Numbered from the stretch's first letter, positions 33,827-42,510 are shown. The stretch is 64,000 nucleotides of DNA from Blautia sp. AF19-10LB (GCF_003461245.1 NZ_QTWS01000016.1:1-64000), one strand, 5' to 3'. A program made the numbers and translations. The notes: a model not told the origin generated them from the sequence alone.

Positions 33827-35932
33827 TTATGACAGTCCTGAAATGTATTTCCTGAAATATTGTTTTAGATGTCTGGACAGCAGCGTGCGGATCTGCTCCT
33901 TGTCGCCCTGCTCTGCGACCTCCATAAATTCCGGTTCTTCGATGAGCATGCCGCTGATGTGTCCCATGATGTCATTGTTGATCTTTACCAGCTCATCGTC
34001 TGGTACCAGCATGACAAAAGCCACCGTGATCTGTTTGAAATACGGATCTTTAAATGCCACATTTTCCTCCGGCATGCACACGGCAAATACCGGGCGCGTC
34101 ACGCCTTTTGTTCTGGTATGCAGGAGCGCAAAGCCAAACTCCGCAAAGATCTGCGAGGACACCTGCTCCCTCCGCATCAGATCCTCCTGGATGATCTGGC
34201 TCTGGTCGGAATATGGCGAAAGTCTCTCACCGATCTGATGCAGAAGTTCCTCAAACGTAATGTCCACATCCACATAAAAAAGCTCCATATCCTTAATGAC
34301 AATGTTGATCTGTGCCGCCATCTGGTTGATCTGGTCAAGCTGCACGGAAAAAAGATCTTCCTGTTTATGTTTGGTCGGCATCCGCTGATACTGATAGATC
34401 ATCTTACGGATCTGATCGATGTCCTCCTCATTCAGAAGCGGGTTGACATGGATCACCGGGATCTCCGCTTTTTCGATCGGAAGACTGGATACAAAAAAGT
34501 CTGTTTTTCCCTGTACATAGGAAGTAATGTCGTTTTTGCCATAAGCAGTAAGGTTCACGCGGTCGCCAAACAGCTTATTGAGCTTCGACAGCATCAGACG
34601 GGAAATACCGATCCCGCTCGAGCAGACGATTCCCACATCCACTTGCCGGATCTCTTCTTTGCGTCCTTCCTGACGCACCATAGCCGCACCGAAATGCACG
34701 GTCAGAAATCCTGTCTCCTCCTCCGGAACCGGCTTTCCGGTAAAACGTTCCAGCACTTTGGAAACGTTCAGGCATTTTTGGTAAATATCCGTATAATTCT
34801 GTTTAATATCATCCAGCACCGGATTCTGGATCTGCATACCGTGATCCAGGCGGATCAAAGTCGGACGTAAGTGTGCGAGAAGGCCCTGGATAAATTCCTC
34901 ATCCTGCTTCAGAAGATACGCACTTTCCGGGTCAAAAGCATCCACCATTTCATTAAGAAGCCCCCGGAGTTCCCTGTTCTCGATCGCATTGATCTTCTGT
35001 CCGTCCCACTGGATCTTTTCATGCTTTGCTCCCTTGATGTGCAGGCAGATATAGGAAACCTCCACTGCCGGGATCTCGATCTCAAACTCTTCCTCCAGCT
35101 CTTCTACGATCTGCTCTGCAAGGTGATAATCTGCATCCTCCACAAGTCCCTGCTGCCAGGATGCATCCGTGTCGATCACTTCATCCTTGAGGATCCGGTT
35201 GATCGCGATCGCAATATGGATCACCAGACCGACATAGGAACTCTCTGTCAGAGTCATCACACGGGTATTGTCCATCCCTGACAGGCAGGCGATCACACGC
35301 TTCACGATATCATCATTCAAGATCTTACCGATATCTCCGTACTGCAGCGATGCATAACCCTCTGCGTCACTCTCTGTAGACTCGTAGGCTTCTCTCAGCA
35401 TATGGGTATCAATATTTTCGTTGATAAATGCACGGATCGCACGGCGGTATGCTTCCTCACTTCCGGAAATGGAGATCCCGCTTCCCGGCTTGCGCGTGAT
35501 CCGGAGCCCGTATCTGGTCAGCCATCCTTCGATTGCCTCCAGATCTGCACTGATCGTCGCCTCACTTACCTGGAAACGGCTGCTGTAATAAAACAGTTTG
35601 CGGAGTTCTTTTTCCTTGAGGATCTCAAGCGTCAGACGCTTCCTGCGTTCTTCGCGGTTGCTGACATCCAGGCGGTCATCCATCGACAGATCGTGCCGCA
35701 GTTCCTGTTTTTTGTCCTCGCTGCCCTCGAGCCAGATGCCGATTCCTGTTTTGGAATTCAAGGTGATCTCATATCCTTTGAGGATCGTGTTGATAGAATC
35801 CATCTCTCTCTGGATCGTGCGCTTGCTTAAATTCATCTGCTCTGCAAGCGCTTTCACAGAGATCGGCGCATTCTGTTCCAGAAGAATCTGCAGGATCTGG
35901 CTGACGCGGGGCGAAATATTGCTTAACTTCAT
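33827..35932 (-). CDS. mtlR: PRD-containing PTS operon activator (MtlR-like)
   Basis: This 701-residue modular regulator has an N-terminal helix-turn-helix (SVKALAEQMNLSKRTIQREMDSI), a second winged-helix region, two PTS-regulation domains (~190-395), an EIIB-like domain (VCSSGIGISRLMLSKL, cysteine present) and a C-terminal EIIA-like domain (~560-700). Phosphorylation of the PRD and EIIB/EIIA histidines and cysteine would tune its activity to PTS flux. ATG 35932 is used; an upstream GTG adds 11 residues that overlap the EIICB gene. The EIICB gene stop overlaps its start by 4 nt. Likely targets are the two identical palindromes. Confidence 0.9.
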   Translation of the reverse strand: MKLSNISPRVSQILQILLEQNAPISVKALAEQMNLSKRTIQREMDSINTILKGYEITLNSKTGIGIWLEGSEDKKQELRHDLSMDDRLDVSNREERRKRLTLEILKEKELRKLFYYSSRFQVSEATISADLEAIEGWLTRYGLRITRKPGSGISISGSEEAYRRAIRAFINENIDTHMLREAYESTESDAEGYASLQYGDIGKILNDDIVKRVIACLSGMDNTRVMTLTESSYVGLVIHIAIAINRILKDEVIDTDASWQQGLVEDADYHLAEQIVEELEEEFEIEIPAVEVSYICLHIKGAKHEKIQWDGQKINAIENRELRGLLNEMVDAFDPESAYLLKQDEEFIQGLLAHLRPTLIRLDHGMQIQNPVLDDIKQNYTDIYQKCLNVSKVLERFTGKPVPEEETGFLTVHFGAAMVRQEGRKEEIRQVDVGIVCSSGIGISRLMLSKLNKLFGDRVNLTAYGKNDITSYVQGKTDFFVSSLPIEKAEIPVIHVNPLLNEEDIDQIRKMIYQYQRMPTKHKQEDLFSVQLDQINQMAAQINIVIKDMELFYVDVDITFEELLHQIGERLSPYSDQSQIIQEDLMRREQVSSQIFAEFGFALLHTRTKGVTRPVFAVCMPEENVAFKDPYFKQITVAFVMLVPDDELVKINNDIMGHISGMLIEEPEFMEVAEQGDKEQIRTLLSRHLKQYFRKYISGLS

Positions 35933-37380
35933 CGTGTTCCCCCGTTCTGTGCATCCTGGATGCACTGGATCAGTTTTGTGTATTCTTCTCTGTCGGTAAA
36001 TCCGGCGATCACATGACAGGCTTTCTCATGCAGCTGTGGATTCAGCGCATAAAATTCTTTCTGACAGACGATCAGGTCAATGTCCTCTTCGATCAGGTCT
36101 GCGGCATAAACTTCCACCTGGATCCCGGTGATACCGGCTGTTTTGAGTGCGCGTCGGAACAGGGCCGCACCCATTGCGCTGGAGCCCATTCCTCCGTTAC
36201 AGACGAAGCCTATTTTATGTAAGTTCTGATAAATATTTTCTGGCATGGGTTTCTCCTCCTGTTCTGATGCAGTTTCCAGTTCACGCTCCAGTCCGGACAT
36301 TTCTGTATTTTCTTTCTCAAGTTCTTCCTGCTTCTCACTCTCCGGTATTTCCGACTGCGGCACTTCTTTCCTCTCACCTCTCCAGCACAGATACAGATAA
36401 CTTCCAACGCCGGACACAGCCGTAGAAACAAAGATCCCTCCAAGCACCGGCAGCATACTGCTTCTTCCTGCCATGATCAGAATAGTCAGAACACTTCCCG
36501 GCGAGATCACGCCCGCTGTCTCACAGTGAAAAATGGAAAACCAGATACTTCCCGCAACACCACCCACGATCAATGGAAGCAGAAGTCCCAGATCCGCAAG
36601 TACAAAGGGAAAATAAACTTCATGGATTCCTCCGATCGCCTGTGTAAATGCAGCTGTCGCCAGTTCCTGACGGCGTTTGACATTTTTTCTTTTGTATAAA
36701 AGCAGTCCAAGCAGCATCCCAAGTCCCGGTCCCGGGTTCGTCTCAAGCAGAAAAAGGAGCGAACCTCCAGTCTGCTCTGCCTGGCTCATCCCCAGCGGAA
36801 CAAGGATCCCATGGTTCATGATATTGTTCAGGAAAAAAACCTTCGCCGGCTCGATCAGGACATTCAGGACTGCGATATAGCCATGCTCCAGGATCCATCC
36901 GATGCAGCTGCCGGCTGCTACTGCAAAGACAGTCACTGCTTCTGCCAGAAGATAATATTCCCCGACCGCAAGAACCGCCCCGGTAAGCCCCAGGAGCAGA
37001 TTTCGGAACAGCATCTTGGTCTCTGCGAAACAGTCCCGCTCCAGAAATTCCCGTTCTTTTTTCCAGAGGTATCCTCCGAGTGGTGCCGAGACCATTGCCC
37101 CAAAGATCCCTGCCTCCGGATCCCGCAGAAGGATCCCGCAGAGTGCCATGACTGCCGCCAGCCCTCCAAATGAATCGCTGAGAAGGTTTCCGCCCTCATA
37201 GGCGATCATGCATGGCAGGACATAGCGATAAGCAACCTGTGAGATCGCATAGATATCTTCATTCGGAAACCACCCTTCGGTCTGGAATACCACAGACAGA
37301 AGACCGATAAAGACAAAAATGCCGATGTTTTTCATGATGATCCTTGAATAAAATTTTCCTGTTTTCTGTATCACATTCAT
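35929..37380 (-). CDS. PTS mannitol-type EIICB, second copy
   Basis: From ATG 37380 (GGGGGA site) the protein has 483 residues. An EIIC membrane domain with about eight helices carries the NPGPGLG and GGIHEVYFPF motifs of the mannitol family. A Glu-rich linker of ~50 residues follows, then an EIIB domain with phosphocysteine C394 in FVCNGGMGSSAMG. It diverges strongly from mtlA, and its substrate may be a different hexitol. It is coupled to mtlR by a 4-nt overlap. An in-frame extension to 37455 exists but lacks a ribosome site. Confidence 0.88.
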   Translation of the reverse strand: MNVIQKTGKFYSRIIMKNIGIFVFIGLLSVVFQTEGWFPNEDIYAISQVAYRYVLPCMIAYEGGNLLSDSFGGLAAVMALCGILLRDPEAGIFGAMVSAPLGGYLWKKEREFLERDCFAETKMLFRNLLLGLTGAVLAVGEYYLLAEAVTVFAVAAGSCIGWILEHGYIAVLNVLIEPAKVFFLNNIMNHGILVPLGMSQAEQTGGSLLFLLETNPGPGLGMLLGLLLYKRKNVKRRQELATAAFTQAIGGIHEVYFPFVLADLGLLLPLIVGGVAGSIWFSIFHCETAGVISPGSVLTILIMAGRSSMLPVLGGIFVSTAVSGVGSYLYLCWRGERKEVPQSEIPESEKQEELEKENTEMSGLERELETASEQEEKPMPENIYQNLHKIGFVCNGGMGSSAMGAALFRRALKTAGITGIQVEVYAADLIEEDIDLIVCQKEFYALNPQLHEKACHVIAGFTDREEYTKLIQCIQDAQNGGTR

Positions 37381-37445
37381 AACGTTCCCCCGCGTCAGAC
37401 AGACTCCCCGCCGCCTGTCTGCTACCCGTTTTAATTCTGTAAATA

Positions 37446-37475
37446 ATTTTATCATACAACAATCCCACCCGTCAA
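37446..37475 (-). promoter_or_regulatory. Promoter of EIICB-mtlR
   Basis: TTGACG (37470-37475) and TAAAAT (37446-37451) have an 18-bp spacer on the minus strand. An inverted repeat GGTTA (37484-37488)/TAACC (37496-37500) lies directly upstream. No MtlR palindrome is seen here. The MITE-like element begins at 37513, just upstream. Confidence 0.6.
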
Positions 37476-37512
37476 TTCGCTCCGGTTAAGGTGCATAACC
37501 AACGTGTGGGAT

Positions 37513-37654
37513 GTTACTGTTCACTCCGTTCACAGTAACTTGGTCAAAATGCATTCCAAATCACCTTCGGTGATGGCATTTTGCCCCGTATGTCTCGGGA
37601 TTTTGCCATATTCATGGCAAAACACCTCGCGGGATATTACCCGTGAACAGTTAC
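37513..37654. mobile_element. MITE-like palindromic element, copy 1
   Basis: This 142-bp non-coding element has imperfect 12-bp terminal inverted repeats (GTTACTGTTCAC/GTGAACAGTTAC). A direct duplication GTGTGGGAT flanks it at 37504-37512 and 37655-37663. It contains three internal stems: GTTACTGT/ACAGTAAC, CAAAATGC/GCATTTTG with an inner ATCACC-TTCG-GGTGAT loop, and TTTTGCCA/TGGCAAAA. A second copy in the same orientation lies at 42305-42447. It occupies the mtlA to EIICB intergenic region. Confidence 0.78.
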
Positions 37655-37703
37655 GTGTGGGATCATTGCGGTTATATTAAAATTTTAGAGGGCATCTGAT
37701 AAA

Positions 37704-39101
37704 TTATAAATTTCTCTTTTTCAGATTTTCTACCAGTGTTGCATATTCCGGTGCAGCAAGGAAGTTGGTGATCAGGATGCGTTCTGCATTCGGATTGCTG
37801 TGTGCGGCGCGCTCTCCCAGTTCCTCATGTGTGACAACGATCTGTACATCTGCCGGGATGCTGGATACCGGAGTGTGGATGACTTCGATTCCCTCAAGAC
37901 CTGCTGCTACAAGTTTTTTCTTGAGGACCGTTGCGCCCATTGCGCTGGATCCCATTCCTGCATCGCATGCAAAAGCGATCTTTGTTACTTTTCCTGTATT
38001 TGCTGCCGGTACAGTAGCTGCTGTTTCTGCTGTGATTCCTTTTGCCTGTTTTTTCATGGCATCTTTCTGACGCTGTGCATCTTCCAGTGATGTATCCTTG
38101 CCCATGAATTTGAGGATCGGCACGGAGATTGCAAAGGAGACAAGTGCTGCCACTGCAACGCCGACGATCAGTCCAAAATAGCTATGTTTTTCTGCCATCA
38201 TCATGATCGCGATGATACTTCCCGGTGAAGCCGGAGCGGTAAGACCTACGTTAAATAAGTTGAAGCAGAAGATTCCACTTGCGCCGCCTGCGATGACAGA
38301 GATCAGAAGCAACGGGTTCATAAGGATGTACGGGAAATAGATTTCATGGATTCCGCCGAGGAAATGGATGATCACTGCTCCAGGTGCAGAGCTCTTCGCA
38401 TTTCCTTTGCCTGCGATGCAGTAAGCAAGCAAGATTCCAAGTCCCGGTCCCGGGTTTGCTTCAAGCAGGAAGAAAATGGATTTTCCTGTTTCCTCTACCT
38501 GCTGGATTCCCATTGGGGATAAGATCCCGTGGTTGATCGCGTTGTTTAAGAATAATACTTTTGCAGGTTCGATAAAGATACTTGCCAGCGGAAGAAGTCC
38601 GTGTGAAACAAAGACATCTACACCGGCTCTCATAACGGAGTTCATTCCTGTTACGAGCGGGGCAACTCCATACATGGCAAGACATGCAAGGATCGCACCG
38701 ATGATACCAAGCGAAAAGTTATTTACCAGCATTTCAAAGCCGGCTTTGATGTGACCCTCAACTGCTTTGTCAAATTTCTTGATGATCCATGCAGCCAGCG
38801 GTCCGACGATCATGGCACCGATGAACATCGGGATGTCAGAACCGACGATCACACCCATGGTCGCGATCGCACCGATCACGCCGCCGCGCTGTCCTGCTAC
38901 GGCAGAACCGCCAGTGTATGCGATCAGAAGCGGCAGCAGTACGGTTGACATCGGAGTTACAAACTGTGCGAGTTTCTCATTCGGACACCATCCTGTCTCG
39001 ATAAAAAGCGCTGTGATGAGCCCCCATGCGATGAATGCGCCGATGTTCGGCATGACCATTCCGCTCAAAAACCTTCCAAATACCTGAACTTTTTCTTTCA
39101 T
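37704..39101 (-). CDS. mtlA: PTS mannitol-specific EIICB (MtlA)
   Basis: This 465-residue protein has an EIIC transport domain (~1-340) with NPGPGLG, the LGGIHEIYFPY motif and several membrane helices, then a linker and an EIIB domain with phosphocysteine C379 in FACDAGMGSSAMG. No EIIA domain is fused, unlike E. coli MtlA, which fits the separate EIIA gene at 33143. It has its own promoter with an MtlR-type palindrome centred near -65. It imports and phosphorylates mannitol or a related hexitol. Confidence 0.92.
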   Translation of the reverse strand: MKEKVQVFGRFLSGMVMPNIGAFIAWGLITALFIETGWCPNEKLAQFVTPMSTVLLPLLIAYTGGSAVAGQRGGVIGAIATMGVIVGSDIPMFIGAMIVGPLAAWIIKKFDKAVEGHIKAGFEMLVNNFSLGIIGAILACLAMYGVAPLVTGMNSVMRAGVDVFVSHGLLPLASIFIEPAKVLFLNNAINHGILSPMGIQQVEETGKSIFFLLEANPGPGLGILLAYCIAGKGNAKSSAPGAVIIHFLGGIHEIYFPYILMNPLLLISVIAGGASGIFCFNLFNVGLTAPASPGSIIAIMMMAEKHSYFGLIVGVAVAALVSFAISVPILKFMGKDTSLEDAQRQKDAMKKQAKGITAETAATVPAANTGKVTKIAFACDAGMGSSAMGATVLKKKLVAAGLEGIEVIHTPVSSIPADVQIVVTHEELGERAAHSNPNAERILITNFLAAPEYATLVENLKKRNL

Positions 39102-39224
39102 TGTGTTTACACCTCATTTTGATTTTTTTGTGAACAGATTCCCTTCTCTCTGTCCGTCTTTTCGGTTTTGTTTTACTTTTTTTCTGAGGTGTAACCGGCC
39201 AGTTACTCTCTTCTTGATGAGTTC

Positions 39225-39254
39225 ATTATAGCGAAAAACCATTGTACTTTTCAA
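39225..39254 (-). promoter_or_regulatory. Promoter of mtlA
   Basis: TTGAAA (39249-39254) and TATAAT (39225-39230) have an 18-bp spacer on the minus strand. The -35 lies 16 bp from the upstream palindrome, exactly as at the EIIA-fruK promoter. The leader to the mtlA ATG is about 115 nt. Confidence 0.78.
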
Positions 39255-39266
39255 GAAATAGAAAAA

Positions 39267-39299
39267 GAGATTTGGCACCATCCCTTAGTGCCAAATCTC
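39267..39299. promoter_or_regulatory. Putative MtlR site copy 2, doubling as a terminator hairpin
   Basis: GAGATTTGGCAC (39267-39278) and GTGCCAAATCTC (39288-39299) form a 12-bp stem. The central 25 bp (39271-39295) are identical to copy 1. On the minus strand it is followed by TTTTTCTATTTC, and it lies 24 nt after the stop of the gene at 39323-39874, so it can also act as that gene's terminator. Confidence 0.72.
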
Positions 39300-39322
39300 C
39301 TTAATGTTTTTCATAAATGTCC

Positions 39323-39874
39323 CTAACATCTGTTGCGTTTGTTGACAAAATAATTCAGGATCCCGCCGCCAACGATGATTACCATTGCAACGCCAACGAC
39401 TCTCTTGGCAGCCTCCTGCGGGAGCTGGCTCTTGGAGCCGATGGAATCTGAATAAAAAGTTAATGTATAATCAATCTCATGCGGTGTTCCCATCGCTGTT
39501 GTGTCTGCCACCACCGGCATTGCCTCATCAAGTGTAAGGATCGGGATCTCAAATACAGAGTTCATGCCCTCTTCATTCGTCGGAAGATATTTCTCCCCGT
39601 CCACGATCATGTAATCATAATTTGAACTGCTCCACTGAATCTGTGCGTATCCGTTTCCGTCCTTCACGGTAAAAAGTGTCGGGGAAGTCACGCTCGCCTT
39701 GCCGCTTCCGCCCTCCAGATCTACCTGAATGGAATATTCTCCATCTTCCCTGTCAAATTCTACCGCCTGCATTTCTGTCGTATCTGCTGCCGCCATACAG
39801 ACAAATGGTGCAGTACAGGAGGATACCAGTGCTGCCAGAGAACAGACTGTCAGAAATTTCTTATATTTATGCAT
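39323..39874 (-). CDS. Secreted, membrane-anchored protein with a NEAT-like domain
   Basis: This 183-residue protein has a signal peptide (KKFLTVCSLAALVSSCTAPFVCMAAA), a beta-rich domain (~40-150) and a C-terminal membrane helix (VVGVAMVIIVGGGILNYFV) with a basic tail. The domain shows a pattern I associate with NEAT/haem-transport domains: paired strands, a WSSSNYDYMIVDGEKY loop, and a DEAM...YTLTFY end. This is recognition by eye, not a search result. It is divergent from cbiL with a shared -35 box, so a role in tetrapyrrole or corrinoid capture is a speculation. Otherwise it is a hypothetical surface protein. Confidence 0.6.
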   Translation of the reverse strand: MHKYKKFLTVCSLAALVSSCTAPFVCMAAADTTEMQAVEFDREDGEYSIQVDLEGGSGKASVTSPTLFTVKDGNGYAQIQWSSSNYDYMIVDGEKYLPTNEEGMNSVFEIPILTLDEAMPVVADTTAMGTPHEIDYTLTFYSDSIGSKSQLPQEAAKRVVGVAMVIIVGGGILNYFVNKRNRC

Positions 39875-39916
39875 CGTACTTCAAACCCCGTTTCATTTTT
39901 CATTACTCTGAAAACT

Positions 39917-39968
39917 ACTATAGCACAGCAAATCACACATTGCAAACTATATAATGTTCTAGTATAAT
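39917..39968. promoter_or_regulatory. Divergent promoters sharing one -35 box
   Basis: The self-complementary hexamer TTGCAA (39940-39945) serves both strands. To the right, TATAAT at 39963-39968 is 17 bp away (cbiL, plus). To the left, on the minus strand, TATAGT at 39917-39922 is also 17 bp away (NEAT-like gene). Two polymerases could not bind at once. Confidence 0.65.
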
Positions 39969-40028
39969 AAAAAGAATGTGAGTAATTATATCAATTAATA
40001 TTTTTAAATATCAGGAGGTTTTTTACCA

Positions 40029-40715
40029 ATGAAAGGAACATTATATGGCGTAGGAGTCGGACCTGGGGATCCGGAATTAATGACACTGAAGGCAGTCCGC
40101 ATGATCCGCGAGAATGAGATCATCGCCGTACCGGGAGCAGATGTCAAAGAAACCGTTGCCTACAAGATCGCAGTCCAGGCAGTGCCGGAATTAGCCGACA
40201 AAGAACTTCTTCCGATCTACATGCCAATGACACACGACGCAAAAGAACTCGAAGAAAACCACGCAAAGGGAGCCAAAACTCTGGAAGCCTGTCTTGACCA
40301 GGGCAAAAACGTTGTCTTCCTGACACTTGGAGATCCTTGTGTATACTCCACTTTTTCCTATCTGCAGCACCGTGTGGAGGCTGACGGATATCACACAGAG
40401 CTGGTGAGCGGGATCACTTCTTTCTGTGCCGCTGCTGCCCGCCTGAACATTTCTCTTTCCGAGTGGAATGAGCAGCTTCATATCGTGCCGGCTGTTCACC
40501 GCCTGGACAGCGACCTCAGCGAATCCGGCAACTATATACTCATGAAATCAGGCAAAAAGATGAACCAGGTCAAGGAAATCCTCGCAAAGAGCGACCGTGA
40601 TGTCCTGATGGTCGAGAACTGCGGTATGCCAGAAGAACATATTTACAGAAGTGTTGAGGAGATTCCGGATGATGCAGGTTATTATTCCCTGATCATCGCA
40701 AAGGAGAAAAAATAA
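40029..40715 (+). CDS. cbiL: Cobalt-factor II C20-methyltransferase (CbiL)
   Basis: This 228-residue tetrapyrrole methyltransferase has the N-terminal SAM motif GVGVGPGDPELMTLKAV (6-22) and the VFLTLGDPCVYSTFSY segment (~97-112) typical of CbiL/CobI. It methylates C20 of cobalt-factor II, the step right after CbiK. An AGGAGG site precedes the ATG. It lies apart from the main cbi operon and shares its transcript with an ABC exporter, 2 nt downstream. The leader is only ~60 nt, too short for a cobalamin riboswitch. Confidence 0.93.
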   Translation: MKGTLYGVGVGPGDPELMTLKAVRMIRENEIIAVPGADVKETVAYKIAVQAVPELADKELLPIYMPMTHDAKELEENHAKGAKTLEACLDQGKNVVFLTLGDPCVYSTFSYLQHRVEADGYHTELVSGITSFCAAAARLNISLSEWNEQLHIVPAVHRLDSDLSESGNYILMKSGKKMNQVKEILAKSDRDVLMVENCGMPEEHIYRSVEEIPDDAGYYSLIIAKEKK

Positions 40716-40717
40716 AA

Positions 40718-41563
40718 ATGATCGAAACCAGAAATCTGACCAAGACATTTGATAATTTCACAGCCGTGGATTCCCTGGATCTCAAGATTGAAACGGGAGA
40801 GTTTTTCGGTCTTCTTGGTCCGAACGGTGCAGGAAAGACAACGACGATCAGTCTTCTGTCCACCCTGCTCCTTCCTACAAAGGGAGAGATTCTGATCGAT
40901 GGCCAGACACTGAAACGAAACCGCCCGGACCTAAAACGCAAGATCAGCGTGATCACCCAGGAATATTCCATGCGCCAGGATATGACCATGGACGAGATCA
41001 TGGAATATCAGGGCAGGCTTTATTTCATGCCGCGCAAGGAGATCAAACGGCGTACAGAGGAACTTCTGGAGTTCTGTGACCTGATCAAATTCCGCAGACG
41101 TACCGTCCGCAAGCTTTCCGGCGGTATGAAGCGTAAACTGATGGTCTGCCGTGCCCTTCTTACAGATCCGGAGATCCTTCTTCTGGATGAGCCGACCGCC
41201 GGAATGGACGCGCTTTCCAGACGACAGATGTGGAACCTTCTCCGCAAGCTGAACGGCAAAAACCTGACGATCCTTCTGACCACACACTATATGGAAGAAG
41301 CCCAGAACCTCTGCAACCGCGTCGCCCTGATGGATCACGGTAAACTTGAGGAAATCAGCACACCTTCCGCATTGATCGAGAGTCTTGGAGCCTACACGAT
41401 CGATGAGCCCGGACCGGATGGAAATACCGTCAGCCGCTATTTCCACAGCCGTCAGGAAGCCATTGATTATCTGTCCGGCATTCCGGGACAGGCTTCTCTT
41501 CGTGAGACCACACTGGAAGATGTATTTGTGGAACGTGCCGGCCGTCATCTGATGCCGTCATAA
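40718..41563 (+). CDS. ABC transporter ATP-binding protein (DrrA/NodI type)
   Basis: This 281-residue ATPase has Walker A GPNGAGKTT (33-41), signature LSGGMKRKL, Walker B ILLLDEPTAGMD and a switch histidine (LLTTHYMEE). The LDEPTAGMDxxxR segment and the C-terminal extension are those of ABC-2 exporter ATPases. It starts 2 nt after cbiL, and the permease gene follows at 13 nt, forming a cbiL-ABC operon. The substrate is unknown; its position suggests a link to cobalt or corrinoid homeostasis, but BtuD/CbiO features are absent. Confidence 0.88.
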   Translation: MIETRNLTKTFDNFTAVDSLDLKIETGEFFGLLGPNGAGKTTTISLLSTLLLPTKGEILIDGQTLKRNRPDLKRKISVITQEYSMRQDMTMDEIMEYQGRLYFMPRKEIKRRTEELLEFCDLIKFRRRTVRKLSGGMKRKLMVCRALLTDPEILLLDEPTAGMDALSRRQMWNLLRKLNGKNLTILLTTHYMEEAQNLCNRVALMDHGKLEEISTPSALIESLGAYTIDEPGPDGNTVSRYFHSRQEAIDYLSGIPGQASLRETTLEDVFVERAGRHLMPS

Positions 41564-41576
41564 AGGGAGGTCAATT

Positions 41577-42308
41577 ATGGGAATTATAACAATTTTATGG
41601 GAAAAATGGGTAGAATTCCGCAGAGATTTCTACAAGATCACCCTGGCAGCCATGATCGCGCCTCTGATGTATCTTGTCGTATTTGGAATGGGGATCCAGA
41701 CAACGTCCCACGGACAGCCTTATCTGAATTTCCTGATCCCCGGTGTCGTATCTCTGACGACCATGAACGGAAGTTTCAATGCGATCGCCCAGAACCTGAA
41801 CGTACAGAGACTGTACGAAAAAGCATTCGACCAGGTCATGATCTCACCGACGCCTCTGTGGCAGTTTATTGCCGGTCAGATCATCGGAGGAAGTCTCCGT
41901 GGATTTTATGCCGGAGGTGTGATCCTGATCCTGACTCTGCCGATCGACACAGGACTGATCTTCAATGGATGGTCCTTCCTGGTGATGTTCTTAAACGGAG
42001 CAGTGTTTTCTGCGATCGGAGTGGTTGTTTCTTTCCTTGCAAAAAACCACGCCGATGTACCGCGTTTTTCCAACTACATCATCATGCCGATGGCTTATCT
42101 TTGCAACACCTTCTTTTCCACTGAGAAGCTTCCTGGCTTTATCGGAAAGTTCGTAGCCGCGCTTCCGCTTTCCCAGACAAGCCACATGATCCGAAGCATT
42201 TCTGCTGGTGAAGGCTTTGCATTTTCGGGAATTGTGATCCTGCTTGTTTACCTTCTGGTATTTACAGGGATCGCCTCCTGGTTTATCTATAAGAAAAAGA
42301 ATCTGTAA
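41577..42308 (+). CDS. ABC-2 type permease
   Basis: This 243-residue membrane protein has about six hydrophobic helices and the NodJ-like layout: a short cytosolic N-terminus, MIAPLMYLVVFGMGIQ, and the C-terminal LVYLLVFTGIASWFIY helix. It pairs with the preceding ATPase. Its last two codons and stop are affected by insertion of the MITE-like element, yet the encoded end (..KKKNL) is the same as it would be without the insertion. Substrate unknown; lipid-linked or drug-like exporters are typical of the family. Confidence 0.86.
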   Translation: MGIITILWEKWVEFRRDFYKITLAAMIAPLMYLVVFGMGIQTTSHGQPYLNFLIPGVVSLTTMNGSFNAIAQNLNVQRLYEKAFDQVMISPTPLWQFIAGQIIGGSLRGFYAGGVILILTLPIDTGLIFNGWSFLVMFLNGAVFSAIGVVVSFLAKNHADVPRFSNYIIMPMAYLCNTFFSTEKLPGFIGKFVAALPLSQTSHMIRSISAGEGFAFSGIVILLVYLLVFTGIASWFIYKKKNL

Positions 42309-42447
42309 CTGTTCAGTACCCTTACAGTTACGAGTCAAAATGCATTCCAGATCACCTTCGGTGATAGCATTTTGCCTTGTATGTCTCGGGATTTTGGCAA
42401 AAAACATGCCAAAACACCTCGCGGGATACTACCTACTAAATAGTTAC
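42305..42447. mobile_element. MITE-like palindromic element, copy 2
   Basis: This 143-bp element is in the same orientation as copy 1, with terminal repeats GTAACTGTTCAG/TAAATAGTTAC. A direct duplication AAGAATCT flanks it at 42297-42304 and 42448-42455. It shares runs of 15-18 identical bases with copy 1. The stems differ by compensating changes: GTAACTGT/ACAGTTAC and TTTTGGCA/TGCCAAAA. Its first bases supply the stop codon of the ABC permease. Confidence 0.78.
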
Positions 42448-42461
42448 AAGAATCTTTAAAT

Positions 42462-42510
42462 AAAAAATACCCGCCGGATCGATCGACTGCGACCACCGGC
42501 GGGTATTTTT
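42462..42510. terminator. Bidirectional terminator
   Basis: AAAAAATACCCGCCGG (42462-42477) pairs with CCGGCGGGTATTTTT (42496-42510). A-runs and T-runs flank both sides, so it ends the ABC operon on plus and the pyridoxal kinase gene on minus. It was probably next to the permease gene before the MITE inserted. Confidence 0.85.

Noticed and set aside
39969..40028. Cobalamin riboswitch before cbiL
   Set aside because: The leader is about 60 nt and lacks the conserved core, so it cannot hold the ~200-nt element.
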